From Paenibacillus chondroitinus NBRC 15376 (GTDB taxonomy: Bacteria; Bacillota; Bacilli; Paenibacillales; NBRC-103111), in assembly GCF_004000765.1 (NCBI RefSeq), contig NZ_BILW01000025.1:1-64000 (forward strand): a stretch of 64,000 nucleotides of DNA, in the 5' to 3' direction. The notes below the pieces were generated by a model, which made no database searches, was not told the origin of the DNA, and worked only from the letters and a program-made list of their open reading frames with translations. Of this stretch, positions 26,382 through 35,067 are shown one piece after another. Position 1 is the stretch's first letter. Every line of letters starts with the position of its first letter. The translations under genes and the position numbers were made by a program.

Positions 26382-27482
26382 CTAATAAACCGGGGTACCG
26401 CCATCCAACAAATATTTGGCATAAGCCATGGGGTTATAGTAGGTGGCTTTCCATTCTTCCAGCATGTTGGCTTCTCGGAAACTGTAACGCTGATCTTTGC
26501 CGTTGCATTCAATGAATAGAGGATAACCATCCGTGGTGATCCCGATATCCAGTCCGAGGTCGGCCAAATGCGGCAAATGCATGCTTAGAAACTTCGCTAC
26601 CTGAAGGGCGAACTCCGAGATTTGCTCACACACCGCGCGGGAATTCAGCGACGGATAGTCGGCCGCCAAAATTTCCGTCAACGTCCTCACTTGGCCTCCT
26701 TGCGCCACATTGGTCAAGAACAGCTTGCGTGAAGCGACCTTGGCGACGATTCCCGTCACGCCCCAATCGCCGCAGGCTCCGCGCTGCACAGATACACGCA
26801 TGTCGAAGGGACGGTTGTCATAGGTAGCCAAAGGCAGGCGCTGCTGCACGAGGTAGGCGCGGCTTTGGATTTTGCGCCGCAGGGTTAACGGCAGTTGCTT
26901 GCGAAAGTTGACCTGCCGCCAAACTTTATTGCTGATTTTCAGTGTCGCGGGATAAACAAGCTGCCAGCCCGTAGGGGTTCGATCCATTTTCATCACACCG
27001 CGCCCGATGCTGGAGTTTGTTGGTTTGATAATGATAGAGTCGTAGGCACTCATCATGACTTTCATATTTTTGAGGGTGGCGGGGTAGGTGCCGGGCAGAT
27101 GGGGTCTGATGGCGTCATCCAGCAGCAAGATTTCGTGAATTTGCAGCTTGCTGTACCGATTCCATCGGTTAAACACGTGAATGCCGTGCTGTGTCCAACT
27201 TTCCAGCTCCTGATCGGAGGTGGCATCCAAGTAAATGGCGCGGTTATGAATGATTTTCGGCAGGGCAATCCATTCACGTACATATCGAGTCCCTCTTTGC
27301 ACATAGGCATGAACTCTCATCGTATGAATGTGAACATCCTGCATGCGGAAGTAGCAAGGGGTGATGCCAAATTGTTTGCCAGCGTCACTGTAAAAATGGA
27401 TGGCTTCATATTTTGTGTTCCCTAGGGGAATGCCTTCGTATAAGGAATCGTTCACTAATATACCCACATAGGGATTGACCAT
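26382..27482 (-). CDS. YheC/YheD-family ATP-grasp protein (spore coat associated)
   Basis: A 366-residue soluble protein with the N-terminal VGILVNDSLYEGIPLGNTKYEAIHFY-like region and an ATP-grasp domain, seen in the IIIKPTNSSIGRGVM nucleotide loop, the FDMRVSVQRG segment and the LGLDIGIT...FIECNGKDQRYSF metal-site segment. YheC and YheD are spore-coat-associated proteins in Bacillus whose ligase substrate is unknown. The gene is oriented away from the glycan locus and is separated from it by a hairpin repeat pair. It marks the left border of the sporulation-related half of the window. Confidence 0.8.
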   Translation of the reverse strand: MVNPYVGILVNDSLYEGIPLGNTKYEAIHFYSDAGKQFGITPCYFRMQDVHIHTMRVHAYVQRGTRYVREWIALPKIIHNRAIYLDATSDQELESWTQHGIHVFNRWNRYSKLQIHEILLLDDAIRPHLPGTYPATLKNMKVMMSAYDSIIIKPTNSSIGRGVMKMDRTPTGWQLVYPATLKISNKVWRQVNFRKQLPLTLRRKIQSRAYLVQQRLPLATYDNRPFDMRVSVQRGACGDWGVTGIVAKVASRKLFLTNVAQGGQVRTLTEILAADYPSLNSRAVCEQISEFALQVAKFLSMHLPHLADLGLDIGITTDGYPLFIECNGKDQRYSFREANMLEEWKATYYNPMAYAKYLLDGGTPVY

Positions 27483-27493
27483 TTACTTCACTC

Positions 27494-27563
27494 CTTAGAG
27501 TTTTTCGCCAGAAAAACTGGCGTCGAAAGCATAGGCTTAGAGTTTTTCGCCAGAAAAACTGGC
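27494..27563. repeat. Direct repeat pair of a small hairpin
   Basis: A 28-nt unit occurs at 27494-27521 and again, identical, at 27536-27563. It contains AGAGTTTTTC, GCCAG and CTGGC around AAAAA, so each copy can fold. The rest of the 27483-27724 gap shows no gene. Confidence 0.75.
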
Positions 27564-27724
27564 TTGCCAACACGCCGCGACACGATAGAGGCTCCTTTAC
27601 AGCTTATGGAAAAGCAGTGCAGCTTGTTTGTACGGATGCTGATACTTTTACGTAAGTAGCGGACAGCTGCCCAAACTTTGCCTGTATATCCGCATATGTA
27701 TAGAAGAGGAAGGGGGAGTTACGT

Positions 27725-28891
27725 GTGAGCCAGAGACCTATGCGTGTTGTCATTGTTACGCCAGGTTCTTTTCCCATTCCCTCAGGAAAAAGCTCTTCAG
27801 TCGAACAGGTTGTCCAAAAAACGGCCGAAAAGCTCGTTACATTTATGCCCGTTTGTGTTCTGGGGAGAAGAACGAAGTATCAACCAAGAAGTGAAATGCG
27901 GAAAGGATGTACGTATATAAGGCTTCCTTACGGGGGCTCTCGTTCCTATATTTCCGCCGTATCTCGGCAAATCGCGATGCGAAAACCCAGCGTCATTCAG
28001 GTTGAGAATCGGCCGCATTTCGTGCTCTATCTGCGCAAACGTTTTCCAAGATGCTTCATTAGTCTGGTGCTGCACTCAAAAATATTTATTTCCCTGCCTT
28101 ATATCTCGCAGAAATATTTGAAGGCATGCCTAGCCGCGGCGGATGTCGTGATCGTCAATAGCGATTATCTCAAGCAGGCAGTGCAGGCGAAAGTGCCGTC
28201 CGCCGCACATAAAATTGTGACGCAGCATTTGGGCGTGGACGTTACCAAATTTACGTCAAGATGGTCTCCGGAGGGGAATGAATCCCGCACTCAAATGTTG
28301 CAAAAGCTCGGCTATGAGAATCGGAAGATCATTCTTTTCGTAGGTCGGCTTATCCCGAGAAAAGGGGTGCACCATCTGCTCAAAGCGATGAAAACGGTGA
28401 TTCAGACGGAGCCGAATGCGGTCTTAATTCTAGTCGGCGGCGCCTTCTATGGCTCCAGGAGATCGACGGCTTACGTGAAAAGGCTGTACCGGGAAGGGAG
28501 CAAGATGCCTCAGAATGTGAAATTCGTCCCCTACACGTCACACACTGATATCCCGAAATGGTATCACCTCGCTGACGTTGTTGCCGTGCCTTCCGAGGAA
28601 GGAGAAGCTTTTGGACTCGTAAACATTGAGGCTATGGCATCCGGAGTTCCCGTCGTAGCGACAAACTCGGGCGGGATCGGCGAGGTCATTAAAAATGGGA
28701 CGGTCGGATATTTAGTGGATTTGGGTAAGATCGAGTCGGACCTGCCCCTTTATTTATTGCGTCTTTTGGCAGATGAAGAGCTGAGACGAGCTATGGGGGA
28801 ACAAGGTATTCAAAGAGTCGATCAATTGTTCACGTGGGATAAGGCGGCAGAAACGAGATATGAGTTATACAAGCATAAATTGGGGAGGTAA
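27725..28891 (+). CDS. GT4 glycosyltransferase, CotSA-like
   Basis: A 388-residue GT-B glycosyltransferase. The acceptor half begins VVIVTPGSFPIPSGKSSSVE, and the donor half has ILFVGRLIPRKGVHHLL and the EGEAFGLVNIEAMASG E-x7-E sugar-nucleotide site. GTG 27725 follows GAAGGGGGAG. No signal peptide or membrane helix is present. It resembles the other GT4 enzymes of the locus but is more diverged from CotSA than those at 35068 and 46794. It lies directly upstream of the giant repeat gene, 103 nt apart on the same strand, so the giant protein may be its acceptor. That last point is an inference. Confidence 0.85.
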   Translation: MSQRPMRVVIVTPGSFPIPSGKSSSVEQVVQKTAEKLVTFMPVCVLGRRTKYQPRSEMRKGCTYIRLPYGGSRSYISAVSRQIAMRKPSVIQVENRPHFVLYLRKRFPRCFISLVLHSKIFISLPYISQKYLKACLAAADVVIVNSDYLKQAVQAKVPSAAHKIVTQHLGVDVTKFTSRWSPEGNESRTQMLQKLGYENRKIILFVGRLIPRKGVHHLLKAMKTVIQTEPNAVLILVGGAFYGSRRSTAYVKRLYREGSKMPQNVKFVPYTSHTDIPKWYHLADVVAVPSEEGEAFGLVNIEAMASGVPVVATNSGGIGEVIKNGTVGYLVDLGKIESDLPLYLLRLLADEELRRAMGEQGIQRVDQLFTWDKAAETRYELYKHKLGR

Positions 28892-28994
28892 CTATTTATC
28901 TGGGTGTCCGCACATTTTTCAGGGCTAACGTACATCTGGGATGGAGCTTGAATATGTTACAAATGACCAATTTATGTGGAATGGAGAGGAGTCT

Positions 28995-31900
28995 ATGAGT
29001 AAGCGTAAGAGCAGCAGCAACAGAGAAAGGCCTTATGTGCAAAAAGTGAACTCCCGAACAAATGAGTTGAAATGGCTCGATGAAAGTGAACAGCCTTCAC
29101 CTGCTCCGGTTAAGCAGGAGAAAGCGGAAACAAGTCCAAAGGTTACACCCGTTGAAGCAAGTCTTACTCCCAAAACGACGACGGCCAAAACACCGATAGT
29201 GAAAACGGGGATTGTTGAGCCAGCCAAGGTGAATAAGCCTGCAACGGTGGTAAATGTATCTCAGACCTCCGTGCCGGCACCTCCGCTGCTGCTGCTTTCT
29301 GAGCGTAAAACAGGCAAATTTGTAAACCCTGTCGTCTATACGGATGATATCGTGGAAGAAGCGATTACTTGGGAGAAAATCGCGAATCGTTCGGTTGACG
29401 AAAGTAAAATCAAGCCGCAGAGCATCGGGACTAAAGTCATTAAGGATTTTGCGATCGATCAATCAAAGTTAGCATCAGCCAGCGTGACGCGTGATAAAAT
29501 CGCCGGCCATAGCATTTATGATGAACATATCGCTCCGCACAGCATTTCCGGTGATAAAATCCAGGATCAAACGATTCCCGGAAGCAAACTGCTGGATAAC
29601 AGTATCACAGCGGATAAGCTTGCCGATCAAACGATTGATTCCATTAAGATTGCGGACGGCTCCATTTTATCGCAGCATTTATCCGAGTTGGTTATTACGA
29701 ATGAGCTGATTGACGACCAGTCGATTACAGCTGATAAAATACGTAGCGGTGCAGTGCAGGCCAAACATATTTCCAATTATAGCATCGACACCGCCAAGCT
29801 GATGGATGCAGCGATAACGACGGATAAGTTAAGAGATCAAGCGGTTACGGAAGAAAAAATCGCGAATGAAAGCATTTGCTCCGTTCATATCCAGCCTAAA
29901 GTTATTTTCAACGAACATTTGGCCGATGGAAGCGTTCAGAGCCGGAGTATTGCGCCAGGTCAAATTGAAGCCGATCACATCGCTGACGGGGCCATCGACA
30001 GTTACCATCTGGAGAATCAGATTATTACAGAGGATAAACTCGCTCCTTTATCGGTCACAGAGGAGAAGTTGGCCAATCAAGCCGTAACGACTCAAAAGAT
30101 CGCCCCGTTGTCGATTGAAGCTAAGCACATCGTGAAGTCTTCGATCCGCACGGAGCACTTGGCAGACGGGTCTATCCAAACCTCACATCTTGCTTCCGGC
30201 GTGATTCAATCCGGACATCTGGCAGAAGGTGCGGTGCACGCCAAACTGATCCAGGATGGCTCCATTACGGCAGACAAACTTGCTGCAAATGCAGTAGAGG
30301 ATAAACATATTTTCCCGAAAGCCATTCAAATCGGACATCTCGCTGACAATATCATTTCCAATGCGAAGCTGCAGGATGAATCGATTACGTCTTCGAAGCT
30401 GGTGGAAAGTTCGATTGAAGCCAAACATATCCAACAGCAGGCGATTCAGAGCGAACATCTTGCCAACAACAGCATATCCAATGCCAAGCTGCAAGATGAG
30501 TCGATCACTTCATCCAAGCTGGTTGAAGGCACGGTTGAAGGCAAACATATCCGGCAGCAAGTGATTCAAAACTGGCATCTGGCTGACGGCATTGTTTCCA
30601 GCTCGAAATTGCAAAATCAATCCATTACATCAAGCCATTTAACAGAGAATCTCATTGAGGAAAGGCACATCAGCGAAGGGGCAATCACGCAGCTGCATTT
30701 GGCCGATGGGATCATTTCTACCTCCAAATTGGAAGAGGGAGCTGTGACGACAGATGTATTGGCGGCAGGCAGTGTAGATACGTCGAAGCTGAAGTCGCAA
30801 AGCGTGACATCCGATAAGCTTGCGGTAAGTTCAATAACCGCCGAGCATTTGAACCAAGGCATCGTTGCGAGTGAGCATTTGGCCGAAGGGGCGATTCTTG
30901 GTATCCACTTTTCGCCAGAGACGATTGGAACGACACACCTGCTCGATGGGATCATTACGAGTGAGAAGCTGGGCTTAGGCGCTATCCGCTCGGAGCATAT
31001 CGGAAATGGCGAGATTGGCGCTGAACAAATCGTGGAATCGGCGATCGGGCGCGATCATATTGCTGAAGAGGCCGTGACAACGCAGCATTTGCAGGATCAA
31101 ACGATTACGACAAGTAAAATTGCTGAAGAAGCGGTGACGGGTACGAAAATTGCTTCCATGAGCATTGAAACTCGTCATCTTCAGGAAAATAGTATCGATG
31201 GCAGCCATCTGAAGCCGGGGGCGATTTCGTCCCAGCACTTGGCGCAGGGCTCGATTACACTTAATATTTTCGCTGACAGGAGCTTGGATGGAACGAAGTT
31301 AATGGAACAATCCATTACCGGAGAAACGCTTGCGAAAGCGGCAGTCACCGAAGATAAGCTGGCGAATGGCGCCGTTAGTTCGCAGCATATGCAACCGGGA
31401 GCAATTTCTACCAGGTCATTGCAGGAGCAGGCCGTAACAACTAGCAAACTAGGTGAGCAGGCTGTTACTGAAGCTAAACTGGCTGATTCCAGCGTAACGG
31501 GTCGTAAAATCTCCAACAAGTCCGTGCACAGCGAGCATATTGTTGACGGCGCAATTACGGCAGCGAAGCTGGCTAATGAGAGCATTCATGGCAGTAAGCT
31601 GGTAGCCGGTGCGTTAAGCTCAAGGCATTTGGCCGATGGAGCGATCAGCAGCGCGAAGTTGGCTGCACGGGCGATTGGCAGCGAGCACATCGCGGAAGGG
31701 GCTGTGACCGGCGCGAAGCTGGCGAAGGAAAGCGTGGATAGCACGAAGTTGACAGCTGGTGCTGTGACCGGCGATAAGCTGGCCGATGGAGCCGTTAGTG
31801 GAGCGAAGCTTGGACTTGGCGTAATCGCTAATGAGCATCTGGCAGAAGCGGCGGTCGAAAATAACAACCTTGCGGCGAATTCCGTGGATGGCACCAAAGT

Positions 31901-33752
31901 GAGCCTTGGCGCGATTAGCAATTATCATCTTGCGGATAGCTCGGTGTATGGCGCGAAATTGGCGACAGGCAGTGTGGACAGCAGCAAGCTGACGGCTGGC
32001 GCTGTGAACCATGAGCACATCGTGGACGGTGTGATTGACGCCAGTAAGCTTGCAAAAGGCAGCGTGGACGGCAGCAAAGTGGTTCCAAGTGCTATTCAAC
32101 GGGAACATTTGACGGATAGTATCATTGATTCCACGAAGCTGGCGGAAGGCGCTGTGCTCCGAAGCCATCTGGTGGCAGGGATCGTTGATGCGTCGAAGCT
32201 GGCGGACAGCAGTGTCGTTAGCTCTAAGCTGGCAGTAGGTGCTGTAAAAACAGATCATCTGGTTGACGGGGTCATCAATGGAGCGAAGTTGGCACCCGGC
32301 AGTGTGGACAGCAGCAAATTGGTGTCCGGCGCCGTGAACAGCGATCACATTGCACCAGGTGCAGTGAACGGCAGCAAGCTGGCGGCGCTTAGCGTGGACG
32401 GCAGCAAACTCGTAGATAACGCGGTGAGCAGCGAGCATCTTAGTGTGAGCTCGGTGACAGGCGCGAAACTGGCAACAGGCAGTGTGGACGGCAGTAAGCT
32501 GGTAGCCGGTGCAGTAAGCAACTACCATCTCGCTGACGGCGTAGTGGATGCTGCGAAGCTGGCGGCTGGCAGTGTCGACGGCAGCAAGTTGACCGCTGGC
32601 GCAGTGAACGGCAGCCATATCGTGGATGGCGCGATTGACAGCGGCAAGCTGGCTGCGAACAGCGTAGACAGCAGCAAATTGACCGCTGGCGCAGTCACAG
32701 GAGATCATTTGGCAGACGGCGCCCTGTTTGGCGCGAAACTGGCGGCAGGCAGCATTGACGGCAGCAAACTAGCCTCCAACGCGATCAGCAGCTACCATTT
32801 ATCCGCCGGCAGTGTGGATGGCAGCAAGTTGGCAGCCGGTGCGGTGGGCAGCGGACATCTTGCGGAAGGTGCTATAGACGGCGGGAAACTGGCGGCAGGC
32901 AGTATCGATAGCAGCAAGCTTGCAGCCGGCGCGGTAAACGGCAGCCACATCGCGGATGGCGCGATCGACAGCAGCAAACTGGCTGTGAATAGCGTGGACG
33001 GCAGTAAATTGGCTCTGGGCACAGTGACGGCAGATCACTTGGCCGACGGCGCGTTGAGCGGTTCGAAGCTGGCGGCAGGCAGCATCGATGGCAGCATTTT
33101 GGCAGCCGGTGCGGTGAGTGGCGAACATCTTGCGGAAGGTGCTTTGAATGGCGCTAAGCTCCAAGCGAACAGCATCGATGGCAGCAAGCTGGCTTCCGGC
33201 TCGATTAGCGCTTTCCATCTTGGAGCAGGCTGCGTGGACAGTTCCAAACTGGCCGCTAACAGCGTGGATAGCGGCAAGCTGGCGCCGGGCAGTGTGGACG
33301 GCAGCAAGCTGGTAGCTAGCTCGATTAGCAGCTTCCATCTGTCGCCGGGCAGTGTAGACAGCGGTAAAATCATCGCCGGCGCCGTTCATGGGGAACATCT
33401 GGCTGAGGGCGCAGTCGAAGGTACGAAGCTGGCGGCTGGCAGTGTGGATGAGAGCAAGCTTAGCTTCAATGCCGTGCATACTCCTGCGGCAAAGCCGGCG
33501 GCTCTGCAACAATTCGGGTTGGTTCCTTTTGAATTGAAAGTGCAGGACGAAATCGTCGAGGTCACGTTACTCTTTGATGAGCCTTATGCGGATGTTAACT
33601 ATGTCATCACAGCGACAACCAGCCACTCTTCGTGTTATGCCGTAATCAAACAAAAACAAACGCATTCAGCCCAAATGATTATTGTGCGTTCCCGTTTCTC
33701 ACCGGACGCGTACGGAATCATAAACTGGATTTCCATAGGAACAAAAGGATAA
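28995..33752 (+). CDS. Giant decapeptide-repeat protein, probable spore-surface filament
   Basis: A 1585-residue protein. I chose ATG 28995, placed by AGAGGAG; an upstream in-frame ATG at 28941 lacks a ribosome site. Residues 1-122 are basic, then Pro/Thr/Lys-rich, with no signal peptide. From nucleotide 29361 to 33470 there are 137 consecutive ten-residue repeats without a single insertion or deletion, with consensus [S/A]-[I/V]-x-x-x-[K/H]-[L/I]-A-x-G. The last 93 residues form a separate beta-rich domain ending in NWISIG, recalling the WIAG-tail class I know from Paenibacillus annotation. Hydrophobic positions five apart suggest a beta-solenoid rod. It is flanked by CotSA-like transferases, so a glycosylated spore-surface fibre is my reading. 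Similar repeats are also common in phage tail fibres, but no phage gene is near. Confidence 0.8.
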   Translation: MSKRKSSSNRERPYVQKVNSRTNELKWLDESEQPSPAPVKQEKAETSPKVTPVEASLTPKTTTAKTPIVKTGIVEPAKVNKPATVVNVSQTSVPAPPLLLLSERKTGKFVNPVVYTDDIVEEAITWEKIANRSVDESKIKPQSIGTKVIKDFAIDQSKLASASVTRDKIAGHSIYDEHIAPHSISGDKIQDQTIPGSKLLDNSITADKLADQTIDSIKIADGSILSQHLSELVITNELIDDQSITADKIRSGAVQAKHISNYSIDTAKLMDAAITTDKLRDQAVTEEKIANESICSVHIQPKVIFNEHLADGSVQSRSIAPGQIEADHIADGAIDSYHLENQIITEDKLAPLSVTEEKLANQAVTTQKIAPLSIEAKHIVKSSIRTEHLADGSIQTSHLASGVIQSGHLAEGAVHAKLIQDGSITADKLAANAVEDKHIFPKAIQIGHLADNIISNAKLQDESITSSKLVESSIEAKHIQQQAIQSEHLANNSISNAKLQDESITSSKLVEGTVEGKHIRQQVIQNWHLADGIVSSSKLQNQSITSSHLTENLIEERHISEGAITQLHLADGIISTSKLEEGAVTTDVLAAGSVDTSKLKSQSVTSDKLAVSSITAEHLNQGIVASEHLAEGAILGIHFSPETIGTTHLLDGIITSEKLGLGAIRSEHIGNGEIGAEQIVESAIGRDHIAEEAVTTQHLQDQTITTSKIAEEAVTGTKIASMSIETRHLQENSIDGSHLKPGAISSQHLAQGSITLNIFADRSLDGTKLMEQSITGETLAKAAVTEDKLANGAVSSQHMQPGAISTRSLQEQAVTTSKLGEQAVTEAKLADSSVTGRKISNKSVHSEHIVDGAITAAKLANESIHGSKLVAGALSSRHLADGAISSAKLAARAIGSEHIAEGAVTGAKLAKESVDSTKLTAGAVTGDKLADGAVSGAKLGLGVIANEHLAEAAVENNNLAANSVDGTKVSLGAISNYHLADSSVYGAKLATGSVDSSKLTAGAVNHEHIVDGVIDASKLAKGSVDGSKVVPSAIQREHLTDSIIDSTKLAEGAVLRSHLVAGIVDASKLADSSVVSSKLAVGAVKTDHLVDGVINGAKLAPGSVDSSKLVSGAVNSDHIAPGAVNGSKLAALSVDGSKLVDNAVSSEHLSVSSVTGAKLATGSVDGSKLVAGAVSNYHLADGVVDAAKLAAGSVDGSKLTAGAVNGSHIVDGAIDSGKLAANSVDSSKLTAGAVTGDHLADGALFGAKLAAGSIDGSKLASNAISSYHLSAGSVDGSKLAAGAVGSGHLAEGAIDGGKLAAGSIDSSKLAAGAVNGSHIADGAIDSSKLAVNSVDGSKLALGTVTADHLADGALSGSKLAAGSIDGSILAAGAVSGEHLAEGALNGAKLQANSIDGSKLASGSISAFHLGAGCVDSSKLAANSVDSGKLAPGSVDGSKLVASSISSFHLSPGSVDSGKIIAGAVHGEHLAEGAVEGTKLAAGSVDESKLSFNAVHTPAAKPAALQQFGLVPFELKVQDEIVEVTLLFDEPYADVNYVITATTSHSSCYAVIKQKQTHSAQMIIVRSRFSPDAYGIINWISIGTKG
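29361..33470 (+). repeat. 137 in-register 30-bp coding repeats
   Basis: Each 30-bp unit codes one decapeptide. The 5' units are diverged and rich in Thr, Gln and Glu. The 3' units are nearly uniform (SVDGSKLAAG-like), with a three-unit rhythm of Lys, Lys, His at position 6. A longer block at 32601-32780 recurs at 32931-33110. Confidence 0.95.
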
Positions 33753-33763
33753 TGGCTTCCTCC

Positions 33764-33800
33764 AAAAGGATCGCGTCTCATGTGCGTGATCCTTTTTTTT
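33764..33800 (+). terminator. Terminator of the giant repeat gene
   Basis: AAAAGGATC and GATCCTTTT form the outer stem, followed by a T run. Confidence 0.85.
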
Positions 33801-33907
33801 GTGTGATTCGCGGAGCTTTTTTTGGATATGTACAATCATTTATGCGTCTTGAAGAATAGGATAGAGAATAACCCTAAATGGCATGTATCTACGAAAGGAG
33901 GACTTTC

Positions 33908-35062
33908 ATGAAAATTGCCTTAGTCTGCCCGGATTCTTTGCCCTGTCCACCGATCAAAAGCGGAGCGATTGAGTTATTGATTGATCGCATGGCTCCTTGC
34001 TTAAGCAGATTGGGCCATTCGGTTACGGTTTTTTCGATACAGGATCCTTCGCTCAGTAATGATGAACGGATGAATGGTGTGAGATTCATTCGTTATGACC
34101 AATCCACTTATTTCAATGATGTGCTGAGCTACTGTGAAAAACGATTGTTTGACGTAGTTCAATTATTTAATAGACCGAATTGGGTTGAAGAAATGAAGCG
34201 AGCCGTTCCGGATGCCCGCGTTTATTTATCGCTTCACAACTTATTAATCAATCACGAGACTCGTGACCAGGCTGCACTTCAAGCTTACGAACTAGCCGAT
34301 CATCTCATTACGGTCAGTAAATTCGTTGCACAGGATATCATCAAAGCCATTCCTGCAGTCAGTAGCAAAATCACCACGCTCTATACGGGAGAAGATCCTA
34401 AGCGATTTACGCCTCATTTTACAAGGGAAGGTAAAAAGATTGCTGACAAGCTAAAAGGGGAATTAGGTATTCCTCCTGGCTTCCATGTCGTCCTCTTTGT
34501 CGGCAGGCTGCTGCCCAAAAAAGGGTGCCATCATCTAATTAACGCCATGAAGCTCGTTATCAGAAAATATCCCAAAACAGCGCTAGTGATCATTGGCAGC
34601 AAGTGGTATGGTGACCGGACCATTAGCACCTATGTCACGAAACTTCGAAAAAGAGCTTTGGCTGTGTCCTCTTATATATATTTTACCAATTTTATACCGG
34701 TAGACAGGCTTCCCAGCTATTATACAATGAGCGACGTGCTTGTGGTCCCATCCCAATGGCAGGAGCCGCTTGCAAGAGTTCAATATGAGGCTATGGCAGC
34801 CGGCATACCGATCATCAGCTCGAATCGAGGCGGGAATCCCGAGCTTGTTCAAAATGAGAAAAACGGTTGTATCATTGATCTTTATACAGATCCAAGAGCT
34901 TACGCTCAGGCTATTATCACCTTATTAAACAACCGCGAAAAACGCATCCGAATAGGACGCGAGAACAGGAAATTGATTACGGATCGTTATAACTTTGAGA
35001 AGTATGCGCAACGACTATCGAATCTATATCAAACTACATCAAACCGTATACGATTGGAGTGA
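33908..35062 (+). CDS. GT4 glycosyltransferase, CotSA family
   Basis: A 384-residue glycosyltransferase. ATG 33908 is set by AAAGGAGG. The N-terminus MKIALVCPDSLPCPPIKSGA aligns with CotSA, and the donor domain has VLFVGRLLPKKGCHHL, VIIGSKWYGD, the SQWQEPLARVQYEAMAAG site and SSNRGGNPE. In Bacillus CotSA is a spore coat glycosyltransferase made in the mother cell. No signal peptide is present. It ends by overlapping or abutting the next GT4 gene, with which it forms a two-gene unit. Confidence 0.88.
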   Translation: MKIALVCPDSLPCPPIKSGAIELLIDRMAPCLSRLGHSVTVFSIQDPSLSNDERMNGVRFIRYDQSTYFNDVLSYCEKRLFDVVQLFNRPNWVEEMKRAVPDARVYLSLHNLLINHETRDQAALQAYELADHLITVSKFVAQDIIKAIPAVSSKITTLYTGEDPKRFTPHFTREGKKIADKLKGELGIPPGFHVVLFVGRLLPKKGCHHLINAMKLVIRKYPKTALVIIGSKWYGDRTISTYVTKLRKRALAVSSYIYFTNFIPVDRLPSYYTMSDVLVVPSQWQEPLARVQYEAMAAGIPIISSNRGGNPELVQNEKNGCIIDLYTDPRAYAQAIITLLNNREKRIRIGRENRKLITDRYNFEKYAQRLSNLYQTTSNRIRLE

Positions 35063-35067
35063 ACAGG

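Noticed and set aside
29361-33470. Giant repeat gene as a phage tail fibre
   Set aside because: Similar decad patterns occur in tail fibres, but no phage structural, lysis, integrase or packaging gene is present, and the neighbours are spore coat glycosyltransferases.
29361-33470. 30-bp periodic DNA as a CRISPR array or non-coding satellite
   Set aside because: There are no spacers. The period is kept as codons with conserved protein positions, and the frame is intact.
31620-33512. Long open frames on the minus strand across the giant repeat gene (for example 31620-32708 and 32799-33512)
   Set aside because: They are a by-product of the stop-free 30-bp repeat read backwards. They lack ribosome binding sites, and their translations are low-complexity echoes of the repeat.
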